A stretch of DNA of 43,734 bases, taken from positions 1-43,734 of the IMG/VR virus record IMGVR_UViG_3300044981_000223; one strand, written 5' to 3'. Made by a program: the position numbers and the translations under genes. Of this stretch, positions 22,571-29,837 are shown in pieces. The notes below the pieces were generated by a model, which saw nothing but the letters and a program-made list of their open reading frames with translations, was not told the origin of the DNA and did not search any database. Numbering within the stretch: the stretch's first letter is position 1; each line of letters opens with the position of its first letter. The stretch comes from a virus.

Positions 22571-23958
22571 ACCCGCCCCTTACTCTTCCGTGTCGACATC
22601 ACATGCGCCGCCCACAGGTCCGGCCGGCGCATCCCGCGCATCCGTCCCAACTCTATCAACTGTGCAAGCGTTTTGGCTTGCCCCTGCTCGGATTTTTTCC
22701 GCCGCGCCGCAAGCTCGTCCGCGCTCGCCGTGACTTCCTCGAGATCGCCATCCTTTTCCACAACGCTGCGAGGTCTGATCTCAAATCGGGTGCCGCATTG
22801 GGGACAGACCAAAGCCCGTGCGGGTGCTGCCGCGAAGCACGCCGCGCAGATGCGCACGCCCGGGACAGCGACTCTACTGCCGCGAGCCTCGCAAGCGCCA
22901 GCCAGACTCCACGTTCGAGTCTGTGTGGGTAGTCCGAATCGGTGCACGTTGCCGGCGTGGTCGAAAAGGTAAGCCACGGACTTACCCGCAAATGGCCGCA
23001 GAATTCGACCCGTTTGCTGAAGATAGAGCCCGAGGGATTGCGTGGGACGAAGCGAGATACCCACCTCGATCGCCGGGAGATCGAAGCCTTCACTGACCAG
23101 GTCGCATGATGTAAGAACCTGGAGCCGTCCGGCGCGAAAGTCGGCAACGAGACGCGCTCGCACCTGTGAGTCGAGGGTGCCGTCGATACAGTCGGCCGTG
23201 AAGCCTTGTTGACGAAATGCTGCCGCGCGGCTTCGAGCTGCCTCAACGCTAACATCGAAGACGATCGCGCGTTTGCCGGGAGTGAGGCGTTTGTAATGCT
23301 CGATCGCATCGCCCGTAACGCTCGGTCGATTGACACGAGATTCCACCTCACCGTGGATGTAGTCCCCGAGTCGGGTGTGGAGGCCCTCGGTTGAGATCGT
23401 CGGCGGGGCGTAGACTTTGCACGGGCAGAGGTATCCGAGCGCTTGGAGCTCATCGTAATCAGGTCCCTCGATAAGTTCTTCGAAATGATCGCTCAGGCCT
23501 TCGCCGCTAAGTCGCAAAGGCGAGCCCGATACTCCGAGCCGTCGGGCATTCGGATATGTGCTGAGCACTCGCCCCCAAGTTGTTGTTTGAGCGGTATGGT
23601 GAGCCTCATCAATGATGATAAGGTCCGGCGAAAATACGTCCGTCCGCCGCACGAGAGTGAATACTGAGGCGATGTAGACCGCGTGGCCTCGTCGATGGTC
23701 GTGGGCGGCAGCGATGAAGCCATGTGGCACACCTTGCTCAGTGAGCGCGGTTGAGATCTGTGCGATGAGTTCGGCTCGATGGCAAAGGATCAAGACTTTA
23801 TTGCCGCGCTCGGCCGCACCGCGACACACAGCGGCGAAGATCGTTGTCTTGCCCATCCCTGGCGGTCCTACGTACAGCACCGAGCGCACGCCACGCCTGT
23901 ACGCATCGCGCACGCGTTCGAGCGCATCAAGTTGGTAGTGTCGTAGAGCTATTGACAT
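22567..23958 (-). CDS. SF2 DEAH-type helicase with zinc ribbon, 463 aa
   Basis: ATG start; the stop overlaps the next gene. It shows the SF2 motifs: Walker A GPPGMGKTT at 31-39, DEAH at 117-120, SGSPLRLSG near 144-152 and QQTGRILRP near 314-322. Residues 371-388 hold two cysteine pairs (CAAC, CPQC), a zinc ribbon. The C-terminus is charged and basic (RRKKSEQGQAKTLAQLIELG). It should unwind or remodel DNA in phage replication or recombination. It heads the three-gene minus operon. A candidate promoter (TTGCCA, 15 bases, TATAGT) lies 15-41 bases upstream. Confidence 0.9.
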   Translation of the reverse strand: MSIALRHYQLDALERVRDAYRRGVRSVLYVGPPGMGKTTIFAAVCRGAAERGNKVLILCHRAELIAQISTALTEQGVPHGFIAAAHDHRRGHAVYIASVFTLVRRTDVFSPDLIIIDEAHHTAQTTTWGRVLSTYPNARRLGVSGSPLRLSGEGLSDHFEELIEGPDYDELQALGYLCPCKVYAPPTISTEGLHTRLGDYIHGEVESRVNRPSVTGDAIEHYKRLTPGKRAIVFDVSVEAARSRAAAFRQQGFTADCIDGTLDSQVRARLVADFRAGRLQVLTSCDLVSEGFDLPAIEVGISLRPTQSLGLYLQQTGRILRPFAGKSVAYLFDHAGNVHRFGLPTQTRTWSLAGACEARGSRVAVPGVRICAACFAAAPARALVCPQCGTRFEIRPRSVVEKDGDLEEVTASADELAARRKKSEQGQAKTLAQLIELGRMRGMRRPDLWAAHVMSTRKSKGRV

Positions 23959-23972
23959 CGTGTGATGATGAG

Positions 23973-23999
23973 ACTATAACAGCGGCACACGGCTGGCAA
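23973..23999 (-). promoter_or_regulatory. Candidate promoter of the helicase operon
   Basis: On the minus strand, TTGCCA (23999-23994) is 15 bases from TATAGT (23978-23973). The helicase ATG lies 14 bases past the -10, so the mRNA would have a very short leader, which fits its lack of a ribosome site. The spacer is short, so this stays tentative. Confidence 0.35.
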
Positions 24000-24048
24000 G
24001 CGCCGAATACGTGTGACCGTACAAGTTTTTTAATCTGAAGGAGAACGC

Positions 24049-25011
24049 ATGGATCATCCAATCGCACGAACAAGGGTCTCTACGCTGCGTCTTGAGCAGG
24101 TCATGGTGTGGTCATTGAAGTCGGGCGCGCATACTCAGAACGACTCTGGCAACGCCTGCGTCATGGAGGCCGTTGCATACGTCGCCGGCCGAGATTGGGG
24201 TGATGCGCCGCCGTGCGTTGACCCTGTGCTCGGTTCCTTCATGCGTGCATGGAATGACGGATTACCGACAGACGCGGACCGAGACCGGCTGCTCAAGCCC
24301 TTCATCCCGAAACTCATCGGCACGAAGTTTGATGAGGCCTTGGAGCAGCGCCGAGCCTTTATGGCGATGGACTGGGTGATCCGTGTCTGTACACCGAAGT
24401 TTTTAGATCTCGTCCCAGCGCTCGCGTCGCACGCCTTGGCGCTGAGAAATTTGGAGGAGATAGCGGATGCGGCCGGTCTCTTAGCCGCTGGCGAGAAGCT
24501 GAGCGCAGCGCGCAAGGCTTCGGCCGCCGCGTGGGACGCCGCGTGGGACGCCACGTGGGCCGCCGCGTGGGCCGCCACGTGGGACGCCGCGTGGGCCGCC
24601 GCGTGGGCCGCCACGTGGGCCGCCGCGTGGGACGCCGCGAGGGCCGCCGCGAGGGCCGCCGCGAGGGACGCCGCGTGGGCCGCCGCGTGGGCCGCCGCGT
24701 GGGACGCCGCGTGGGACGCCGCGTGGGCCGCCGCGAGGGACGCCGCGTGGGCCGCCGCGCGGGACGCCGCGAGGGACGCCGCGTGGGCCGCCGCGAGGGC
24801 CGCCGCGTGGGACGCCGCGTGGGACGCCGCGTGGGCCGCCGCGAGGGACGCCGCGTGGGACGCCGCGCGGGACGCCGCGAGGGCCGCCGCGGGAAATTTT
24901 CTCAAGCCCACAGTTGAGTGGCTACAAGTCAGCGCCGTCGATCTCGTCAACCGAATGATCGAAGCAGGTCCTGAGACTGAAGTCACGGAGCAGGCGGCGT
25001 GCCTACCGTAA
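24049..25011 (+). CDS. Tetrad-repeat protein with (A/D)AA(W/R) array, 320 aa
   Basis: ATG start with a strong GAAGGAG ribosome site. The N-terminal domain (1-150) carries GNACVMEAVAYVAG, DWGDAPPCVDPVLGSF and EQRRAFMAMDWVIR, a pattern I know from actinophage proteins of unknown function with similar Ala-rich tails. Residues 159-282 are 30 near-perfect four-residue units, alternating Asp/Ala at position 1 and Trp/Arg at position 4, then a degenerate unit and a 40-residue end. It would make a long helix with a drifting Trp/Arg stripe. The gene lies upstream of YqaJ and overlaps it by 13 bases. Function is not known. Confidence 0.8.
   Translation: MDHPIARTRVSTLRLEQVMVWSLKSGAHTQNDSGNACVMEAVAYVAGRDWGDAPPCVDPVLGSFMRAWNDGLPTDADRDRLLKPFIPKLIGTKFDEALEQRRAFMAMDWVIRVCTPKFLDLVPALASHALALRNLEEIADAAGLLAAGEKLSAARKASAAAWDAAWDATWAAAWAATWDAAWAAAWAATWAAAWDAARAAARAAARDAAWAAAWAAAWDAAWDAAWAAARDAAWAAARDAARDAAWAAARAAAWDAAWDAAWAAARDAAWDAARDAARAAAGNFLKPTVEWLQVSAVDLVNRMIEAGPETEVTEQAACLP
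24523..24894 (+). repeat. 12-bp tandem repeat array, 31 units, in-frame
   Basis: Units follow G(C/A)C GCC (G/A)CG (T/A/C)GG, 30 complete tetrads plus one degenerate unit. Differences between units fall at just three base positions. The unit length is a multiple of three, so slippage would change copy number without breaking the frame. All three forward frames and at least one reverse frame are open through it. Confidence 0.9.
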
Positions 25012-25943
25012 CATTTCCGACCGAACGCGAATGGCTTGCCGCGCGACATTTCAACGTAAATTCTACAGAGGTCGCCGCGCTCTTTGGCATGTCGCCGTTC
25101 AGCACTGCGTACGAGCTCGCGATCCAGAAAACTCGCGGTGAGCCGCCCGTGTTTGAAGACACCGAGCGCATGAAGTGGGGCAGGCGCTTGCAGGATACGA
25201 TCGCGCAAGGCATTGCGGATGACTACGGCCTCGTGATCGAAGGCATGCACCTGGAATACGGCACGCACGACAGTGGGGTGCGCCTCGGCAGCTCATTCGA
25301 CTATCGCATGCTACCCAGGCAAGTGCCGGGCAAGGGCGTACTGCACGAGATGCTCGACAATCTCGGCGCCGGCATTCTCGAGATCAAAAACGTCGATGGT
25401 CTTCAGTTCAAGCGCGGCTGGGAAGACGGTGAGGCACCGGCCCACTACGAGATTCAGTTGCAGACGCAGCTCGAAGTGCTCGGGGATAACTGGGGTGTGA
25501 TCGCCGCGCTCGTCGGGGGCAATCGCACGGAGTTGATCATCCGCGAGCGTGATCGCAAGGTGGGTGCTGCGATCGTGGCCAAGGTCGCGAAGTTCTGGAA
25601 GGACATCGGTGAGGGTATTTTGCCCCCGCCCGTGATGCCGACCGACGCGCAGTTCATGATCTCGCTCTACCAATACGCCGAGCCGAACGCGGTGTACGAC
25701 GGCCAGGACGACGCGGAGTTTTCCTCGCTGCTGCAGGAATACATGCTCGCATCCAAGCAGGTCAGTGAGTCCGAGAAGCACCAGAAGGTGCTCAAGGCTC
25801 GGATATTCGAGCGCATCGGGTCAGCGGAGAAGGCGCTTGCGTCGGGATTTAAGCTCTCGGCCGCGATGGTCGCGCCTGCCGAGGTGAAGGCGTACGTGCG
25901 CGCGGGGTATCGGGGCCTGCGCGTATCGGAGGCCAAGCCATGA
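24999..25943 (+). CDS. YqaJ-type viral exonuclease, 314 aa
   Basis: GTG start, overlapping the tetrad gene end by 13 bases. The N-terminus (ITEREWLAARHF-like, SPFSTAYELAIQKTRGE) and the RLGSSFDYR Asp followed by GILEIKNVD (Glu and Lys of the metal site) match YqaJ/lambda-exonuclease nucleases. The region also has an IQLQTQLEVLG Gln motif. The C-terminal helices (LLQEYMLASKQVSESEKHQKVLKA) are typical of the family. It would degrade one strand to make 3-prime tails for the RecT protein encoded three short genes later. Confidence 0.85.
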   Translation: MPTVTFPTEREWLAARHFNVNSTEVAALFGMSPFSTAYELAIQKTRGEPPVFEDTERMKWGRRLQDTIAQGIADDYGLVIEGMHLEYGTHDSGVRLGSSFDYRMLPRQVPGKGVLHEMLDNLGAGILEIKNVDGLQFKRGWEDGEAPAHYEIQLQTQLEVLGDNWGVIAALVGGNRTELIIRERDRKVGAAIVAKVAKFWKDIGEGILPPPVMPTDAQFMISLYQYAEPNAVYDGQDDAEFSSLLQEYMLASKQVSESEKHQKVLKARIFERIGSAEKALASGFKLSAAMVAPAEVKAYVRAGYRGLRVSEAKP

Positions 25944-26074
25944 TTGTGCTCGCCTGCATCGGTGCGATCACGGTGCTCTACGGTGTCTTTTGCTTCGTGT
26001 GCGTGTGCGAGCAGGCGAAGTGGCAACGCGGCTACGGCACATACCAAGATGAGGAGCGACCGACCGATGGGTGA
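25940..26074 (+). CDS. Single-pass membrane micro-protein, 44 aa
   Basis: ATG overlapping the exonuclease stop (ATGA). Residues 1-22 form one hydrophobic segment (MIVLACIGAITVLYGVFCF), followed by a short polar tail with three cysteines in all of the first 25 residues. The size and coupling suggest a real micro-protein. It may sit in the inner membrane. It is one of three short genes between exonuclease and RecT. Function is unknown. Confidence 0.6.
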   Translation: MIVLACIGAITVLYGVFCFVCVCEQAKWQRGYGTYQDEERPTDG

Positions 26075-26297
26075 GAAAACACACTTCGCCGTTCCCGAGC
26101 GCGCCTGCAAGGATTGCAAGTGGTATGACATCACAACGAGCGGTGTCGGCATCTGCCGCATCAAGCCGCCCGGTACGCATGCGCAGCTCGTCAGCATCGA
26201 CAAGGATCGTGGCCCGCAGTGGGTGCAGTACACGAGCTGGCCAATTGTCTCCTCCACCGATTTTTGTGCAGAATACTCAAGGAAAATGCAGTCATGA
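26067..26297 (+). CDS. Cysteine-knuckle protein, 76 aa
   Basis: The ATG has a GAGGAG ribosome site. The sequence has CKDC (residues 14-17), then a later CRIK and a final C in DFCAEYS, a zinc-type arrangement seen in small phage proteins. Residues between are beta-like (KWYDITTSGVG, SIDKDRGPQWVQYTSW). It overlaps the membrane micro-gene by 8 bases and the P-loop gene by 4. A metal-binding role is probable; the biological role is not known. Confidence 0.65.
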   Translation: MGEKTHFAVPERACKDCKWYDITTSGVGICRIKPPGTHAQLVSIDKDRGPQWVQYTSWPIVSSTDFCAEYSRKMQS

Positions 26298-26443
26298 CCA
26301 AAGCCAAGTTGCTGCGGGTTACCCTTTCCGGCCCGCAAGGGTGCGGGAAGTCTATTGTTGGCCGAGAACTGGATTCTATGCGGCGGCGGCTGTTCAAACG
26401 CTACGGCATACGATTCAGGATAAAGGAGCTGCAGACGTCATGA
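26294..26443 (+). CDS. Orphan P-loop micro-protein, 49 aa
   Basis: ATG start overlapping the previous stop (ATGA). The protein has a clear Walker A, SGPQGCGKSIVGREL, at residues 12-26, preceded by a beta strand (LLRVTLSG). It then ends after a basic segment (MRRRLFKRYGIRFRIKEL) without a Walker B or sensor. A full NTPase needs more than twice this length, so it is either a fragment, a subunit that completes another ATPase, or a nucleotide-binding micro-protein. The stop overlaps the RecT start (ATGA). Confidence 0.6.
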   Translation: MTKAKLLRVTLSGPQGCGKSIVGRELDSMRRRLFKRYGIRFRIKELQTS

Positions 26444-27267
26444 CCGACCCCGCACCGAAAGCAAACGCCGTGACCGTGATCGCGAATACCCTGCGCGAGA
26501 GGGACATGCAGGCCGCGATCAGGGTCAACCTGCCGAAGGATGTCGATCAGGACAAATTCACTTCGGCGACGATCGAAGCCCTGCGCCGAGCCCCGCAAGT
26601 GTTCGAGGACTGCGACCGCACGTCAGTTTACAACGCGATCGTAGAGGCTGCGCGCGATGGCCTCATCCCCGATGGCAAACAGGGCGCACTCGTACCCTTC
26701 AACACGAAGGTGGGCGAGAAGTACATCAAGAAGTGCCAGTGGATGATCATGCCGAGCGGGATCGTGGACAAGCTCGCCAAGCAGAGCGTGACGGTCTACG
26801 CGGCATCGGTCTACGACGGAGACCAGATCGAAGTCTGGAACGACGATGCCGGGCAGCACGTCAAACACGAAGTCAATGCATTCGGCGAGCGCGGCCCGAG
26901 AATTGGCGCATACGCGTGCGCTCGCACCGCTAAGGGCGTGACGTACGTAGAGACGATGAATCTGACGCAGCTCGCGGCGGTTGCGAAAGTGTCCAAGTCT
27001 AAGACTAAGGACGGCACACCGTATGGCCCGTGGGTCGATTGGCCGGACCGCATGTCAGAGAAGTCCTGCCTACATCGCATCGTCAAGAGGATTCCGAATG
27101 TCACGATCGCCGAAGACGATGAGTTTAAGGAAACATCCGACAGGCCCGCGATTACTATCGCAGCCGTACCGCAGGACACGCCGCCTGAGAGGCCAAAGGC
27201 GCTGCAAGCCGTTGTCGACCAAACAACTGGCGAGATTACTCAAGGTGAAGGCAGTGAGCCGTTCTGA
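26440..27267 (+). CDS. recT: RecT-family single-strand annealing protein, 275 aa
   Basis: ATG at 26440 with an AAGGAG ribosome site. The core matches RecT: EALRRAPQVFEDCDRTSVYNAI, AARDGLIPDGKQGALVPFNTKVG, CQWMIMPSGIVDKLAK and GPWVDWPDRMSEKSCLHRI. The C-terminal 45 residues are acidic and unstructured, as is usual. With YqaJ it forms an exonuclease plus annealing pair for homologous recombination and concatemer formation. Confidence 0.9.
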   Translation: MTDPAPKANAVTVIANTLRERDMQAAIRVNLPKDVDQDKFTSATIEALRRAPQVFEDCDRTSVYNAIVEAARDGLIPDGKQGALVPFNTKVGEKYIKKCQWMIMPSGIVDKLAKQSVTVYAASVYDGDQIEVWNDDAGQHVKHEVNAFGERGPRIGAYACARTAKGVTYVETMNLTQLAAVAKVSKSKTKDGTPYGPWVDWPDRMSEKSCLHRIVKRIPNVTIAEDDEFKETSDRPAITIAAVPQDTPPERPKALQAVVDQTTGEITQGEGSEPF

Positions 27268-27448
27268 GCCCGAACGCCTACTCAACACCGTAGAGGCGGC
27301 CAAGCGCCTGGGCGTTCATGCCGGCACCCTGATGAACTGGCGCTGGCTCGGCGTGGGTCCGAAATTCCAGAAAGACCCAAAGAAAGGTTGGGTGTACTAC
27401 CGCGAGAGTGATCTCAATGAGTACGAGCAGTCCAGTGAGCGCGGCTGA
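27254..27448 (+). CDS. Excisionase-like HTH protein, 64 aa
   Basis: GTG at 27254 (another at 27245), overlapping the RecT end by 14 bases. The sequence NTVEAAKRLGVHAGTLMNWR is a MerR/excisionase-type helix-turn-helix, followed by a wing (VGPKFQKDPKKGWVYYRESDLNEYE). Such short HTH proteins bind DNA at repeats or act as transcription factors. No integrase is found, so an excisionase function is unlikely. It may regulate early genes. Confidence 0.75.
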   Translation: MSRSEPERLLNTVEAAKRLGVHAGTLMNWRWLGVGPKFQKDPKKGWVYYRESDLNEYEQSSERG

Positions 27449-27481
27449 GTTGGTGAAGGCGTGGCTACGGAGCGCGCGGGA

Positions 27482-28078
27482 ATGAACGACAACAAGTCCT
27501 CAAAACAGCGCCTCGAAGACATTATCGAGGACTTCCGCGAGGATCTTGGCAAGCCCGTCATCCATTGCGACCCATCGGCTATAAAGGCGTTGCTGGCCGA
27601 GATCGAGCGGCTGCGAAAGGACATGGCGCGGCTCCTAGCCACCTCAAAGACAGGCGGATCGGATACCTGTATCACCTGTGCTGCTCACGTTTTGGTCATC
27701 ACAGAGGATCTTGAGCCGGAGATCGAGCGGCTGCGCGCGGCGCTCGAAAGGATCGCCCATGCCAAGAGCTCGGTCCTCAATGCTGAGCAGTTCGCGCGCG
27801 CGGAGAGCATGTTACAGAGATGGGCGGCGGATGCTTTAAACAAAGCGCCACCGGACGAGACGACGGCGCTTCTTCCGGCCGACCAGAAGCTCAAGGAGTT
27901 CTTCAGCAAGCATGCGCTCGGCCCGCTCGCGCGGCCGTCCTGTATCGTCTGCGGCCATGTGCCGAAGGACTGGCCGCCAGCCATTCAGCATATGGAGCTG
28001 CCGGGAATTGTGGTCTGCTTCCCGTGTCGCGACGCCGCTCAGGCCGCACGCATCGCTGTCACATCGGACGGACTATGA
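27482..28078 (+). CDS. Coiled-coil protein with C-terminal cysteine knuckles, 198 aa
   Basis: The ATG at 27482 has a GGAG site nine bases ahead; an upstream GTG at 27461 is less well placed. Residues 1-110 are helical and charged, with repeated EIERLR segments at about 40 and 85. Cys-rich elements are DTCITC in the middle and a late pair SCIVCGHVPKD and VVCFPCRD, a possible zinc ribbon. The stop overlaps the next ATG. Function is unknown. Confidence 0.65.
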   Translation: MNDNKSSKQRLEDIIEDFREDLGKPVIHCDPSAIKALLAEIERLRKDMARLLATSKTGGSDTCITCAAHVLVITEDLEPEIERLRAALERIAHAKSSVLNAEQFARAESMLQRWAADALNKAPPDETTALLPADQKLKEFFSKHALGPLARPSCIVCGHVPKDWPPAIQHMELPGIVVCFPCRDAAQAARIAVTSDGL

Positions 28079-28326
28079 ATCGCGCCATCGCAGCGGTCTA
28101 CGCCATCAGCATTCGCCACTCGAGCGAAGCCGGAAAGCCATACACGGATGAGCAAAAGGACAAGCTGCTCGAGTGTATCCCGGAACTGGTCAGGCAGGTC
28201 CAGGCCTACGACGAGCTGCGGAGCGATCCGTGGATCAAGACGTACCTGCAAGCCAAGATGGATGCAGGCCTGGTCCCCGTAGACGCAAAGTGGCTACAAG
28301 ACAAACCCACAGCAGGGCAAACGTGA
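28075..28326 (+). CDS. Small helical protein, 83 aa
   Basis: ATG overlapping the previous stop (ATGA). It is a helical, acidic-basic protein (SSEAGKPYTDEQKDKLLECIPELVRQVQAYDEL) with a Trp in a short C-terminal helix (DPWIKTYLQAKMDAG). No motif is recognised. It continues the tight small-gene string. Confidence 0.65.
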   Translation: MNRAIAAVYAISIRHSSEAGKPYTDEQKDKLLECIPELVRQVQAYDELRSDPWIKTYLQAKMDAGLVPVDAKWLQDKPTAGQT

Positions 28327-28658
28327 TCAACATTCTGACCGGCCGCTGCGACGACGACGCTCTCATCGGCCAGTGCCCGTACTGCGGCGGTAATCTCACG
28401 CTCGGGCATCGTTGTATTCAAATGGAGGCCGAAATGGCTAGAGCAGCAGATCAGACATCCCCCAAGGTGGAAATGAAGAAGTTCCTCGTGGTCCCTGCGG
28501 ACGCTTACGACTGTCTGCCGGGGCGCTTCGCAACCAGCGAGGAAGCCACGGAGGCGGCCTCAGAGCGGTGCGCGGAGGAAGGCCAGCGCATGTACGTGGT
28601 CGAGCTAAAAGCCGTCGCGGTGCGCGCTGATCGGCCTGTGAAGGTCAACAAGCTATGA
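28323..28658 (+). CDS. Small protein with two possible starts, 111 or 74 aa
   Basis: A GTG at 28323 overlaps the previous stop (GTGA) and gives 111 residues, with an N-terminal zinc knuckle (CPYCGGNLTLGHRC). A second in-frame ATG at 28434 has a strong GGAGG ribosome site five bases ahead and gives a 74-aa form (MARAADQTSPKVEMKKF). The shared part is alpha/beta with YVVELKAVAVRADRPVKV at the end. Both products may be made. The stop overlaps the next ATG. Function is unknown. Confidence 0.65.
   Translation: MINILTGRCDDDALIGQCPYCGGNLTLGHRCIQMEAEMARAADQTSPKVEMKKFLVVPADAYDCLPGRFATSEEATEAASERCAEEGQRMYVVELKAVAVRADRPVKVNKL
28424..28436 (+). promoter_or_regulatory. Strong internal ribosome site and ATG inside 28323-28658
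   Basis: GGAGG at 28424-28428 followed after five bases by ATG at 28434. It is a better start signal than the gene's first GTG. Confidence 0.6.
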
Positions 28659-29023
28659 TCCCAAGCCAGGAGGCCTTGGCGATTCTCGCGGCTCGGGAGC
28701 GTCCCGCGCCGAATGAGACCAAGCCGGGGGACATATGGCACATCTGCGATATGGAGCCGCCGCGCTCAAGGCCCCTAGAGTACGTCATGCTTGTGCTCGG
28801 GCATCGAAAGCAGAGCCGCCGCAAGCGGGACGGGCATACCTACGTGTACCTCTATCACTGGGGTGCGCCCTCACTCACGGCCACGCCAGCTACTCTGCGG
28901 GACAACGACTGCAACGCAATCCAAGCCGAAACATCGCTCCAGTGGTCGCGCGACCGCGGGCACAAGGTGCGATACCTCGGCAACCTATTCAAGATGCTGC
29001 CGCTCGAGCGGATAGCGCGCTGA
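28655..29023 (+). CDS. Unknown protein, 122 aa
   Basis: ATG overlapping the previous stop (ATGA). The protein is mixed alpha/beta, with a WHICDMEPPRSRP segment, a basic patch (GHRKQSRRKRDGH) and a hydrophobic strand (YVYLYHWGAPSL). The C-terminus is helical and basic (LGNLFKMLPLERIAR). No motif is recognised. Its chemistry suggests nucleic-acid contact, but that is weak evidence. Confidence 0.65.
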   Translation: MIPSQEALAILAARERPAPNETKPGDIWHICDMEPPRSRPLEYVMLVLGHRKQSRRKRDGHTYVYLYHWGAPSLTATPATLRDNDCNAIQAETSLQWSRDRGHKVRYLGNLFKMLPLERIAR

Positions 29024-29041
29024 TAAACCAGGAGCAGGCTG

Positions 29042-29227
29042 ATGACGAGGGGACCGACACCCGTGGTGGCGGGGAAAACCACAGTACGGAGAGACGCACT
29101 GGCGCACATCGCGCAAGCGGTGAAACCGGCTCAGCCGGCAGTCAGACGAAGACTGGATTTGCGAAGAACCGGAGGCAGCGCACGGAGACGGGTGCCGGCC
29201 ACCACATCAGCCTGCGCCGCTCATTAA
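29042..29227 (+). CDS. Possible small basic protein, 61 aa
   Basis: The ATG has a GGAG site eight bases ahead. The protein is Arg/Ala-rich (VRRDALAHIAQAV, then VRRRLDLRRTGGSARRR) and ends in Ala/Cys. Arg-rich composition is common in false frames here, so confidence is low. It lies in a gap between two clearer genes, 18 bases after the first. Confidence 0.4.
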   Translation: MTRGPTPVVAGKTTVRRDALAHIAQAVKPAQPAVRRRLDLRRTGGSARRRVPATTSACAAH

Positions 29228-29242
29228 ACCATCGGGTGATGG

Positions 29243-29317
29243 ATGCTGAAACTGTTCATCGAGCTCTTGATAGTCTGCCTGATGGGCGCGGCAATCCTCT
29301 ATTTCAGCGACAAGTGA
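29243..29317 (+). CDS. Candidate transmembrane micro-peptide, 24 aa
   Basis: ATG to TGA encodes MLKLFIELLIVCLMGAAILY plus four polar residues. This is one hydrophobic segment of about 18 residues between a Lys near the start and an Asp-Lys end. A GGGTGATGG stretch just upstream is a moderate ribosome site. It would be a single-pass inner-membrane peptide, similar in size to small phage toxins or regulators. Confidence 0.45.
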   Translation: MLKLFIELLIVCLMGAAILYFSDK

Positions 29318-29338
29318 ACGGGACAGCGGGTCAATCGG

Positions 29339-29650
29339 GTGCGTAAAGGTCGCTTCGTCTTTCGGCTTCCATGGCGTCGGTATCTGTCGATTCAGCTTAC
29401 CGATAAGCACACAATGCCGGTCGATTGGCATTCGGTGGCGTGGGAGATGCTGACCGGAAAGAGAGCGGTCGATGCCGAGTTCATGGCTCGAGCGTGGTGG
29501 TACGAGCAGTGCGCCCGACATACCTGCCACGTCGATGTGTGGAATAAGGTGCGGCTCTTGGAGCGGAAGTGCGCGGCGCAGCGGCAAGAGATCAAGCGAC
29601 TGACGAAACGTTTATCGGAGAGCGAGCCAGATGTTCGTCGCAATCCTTAA
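29339..29650 (+). CDS. Unknown basic protein, 103 aa
   Basis: GTG start. The N-terminus is basic and aromatic (RKGRFVFRLPWRRYLSIQL). The middle has WHSVAWEMLTGKRAVDAEFMARAWWYEQ with many Trp, and the C-terminus is a charged helix with two or more cysteines (LLERKCAAQRQEIKRLTKRL). The helix could form a coiled coil. It overlaps the next gene by 20 bases. No family is known. Confidence 0.6.
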   Translation: MRKGRFVFRLPWRRYLSIQLTDKHTMPVDWHSVAWEMLTGKRAVDAEFMARAWWYEQCARHTCHVDVWNKVRLLERKCAAQRQEIKRLTKRLSESEPDVRRNP

Positions 29651-29837
29651 GCGTTGGATCTGGCAGTTGGGTTACGGGATGTGGCTCGGGTACTGCGACG
29701 TGACGCTCTGGCAGTACGGTAGAGTCATTGTGATTGGGGCTGGCGTGCCGACCAAGACGAGAGGCGTATTCCAGCCCTACCGCGTCTTTTGGCAGCGACC
29801 GGCACAGTTGGGCAAGGGAGATGTGCATGAGCGTTGA
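29631..29837 (+). CDS. Small Trp/Tyr-rich protein, 68 aa
   Basis: ATG inside the previous gene's end. The first 40 residues are strongly aromatic and hydrophobic (WIWQLGYGMWLGYCDVTLW, GRVIVIGAG), possibly membrane-associated. The rest is basic (TKTRGVFQPYRVFWQRP). It overlaps the next gene by 11 bases. Function is unknown. Confidence 0.55.
   Translation: MFVAILKRWIWQLGYGMWLGYCDVTLWQYGRVIVIGAGVPTKTRGVFQPYRVFWQRPAQLGKGDVHER

Noticed and set aside
24020-24034. TTTAAT as a -10 box for the tetrad gene
   Set aside because: No -35 at the right distance, and the start point would fall in the ribosome site.
24523-24894. CRISPR array
   Set aside because: Units are 12 bp and contiguous, without spacers, and are in frame within a gene.
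24531-24917. Long Gly/Arg-repeat frame on the plus strand (128 aa) inside the tetrad array
   Set aside because: It is the +1 shadow of the 12-bp array; every frame is open there, and it has no ribosome site.
24049-25011. Diversity-generating retroelement target
   Set aside because: No reverse transcriptase or template repeat; variation is in a tandem array, not at adenines of a variable region.
24135-25268. 377-aa minus-strand frame opposite the tetrad gene and exonuclease
   Set aside because: His/Ala/Ser repeats are the antisense shadow of the array; both plus genes have ribosome sites and recognisable motifs.
27254-27448. Excisionase of a temperate phage
   Set aside because: HTH type fits, but no integrase or attachment site was found anywhere in the window.
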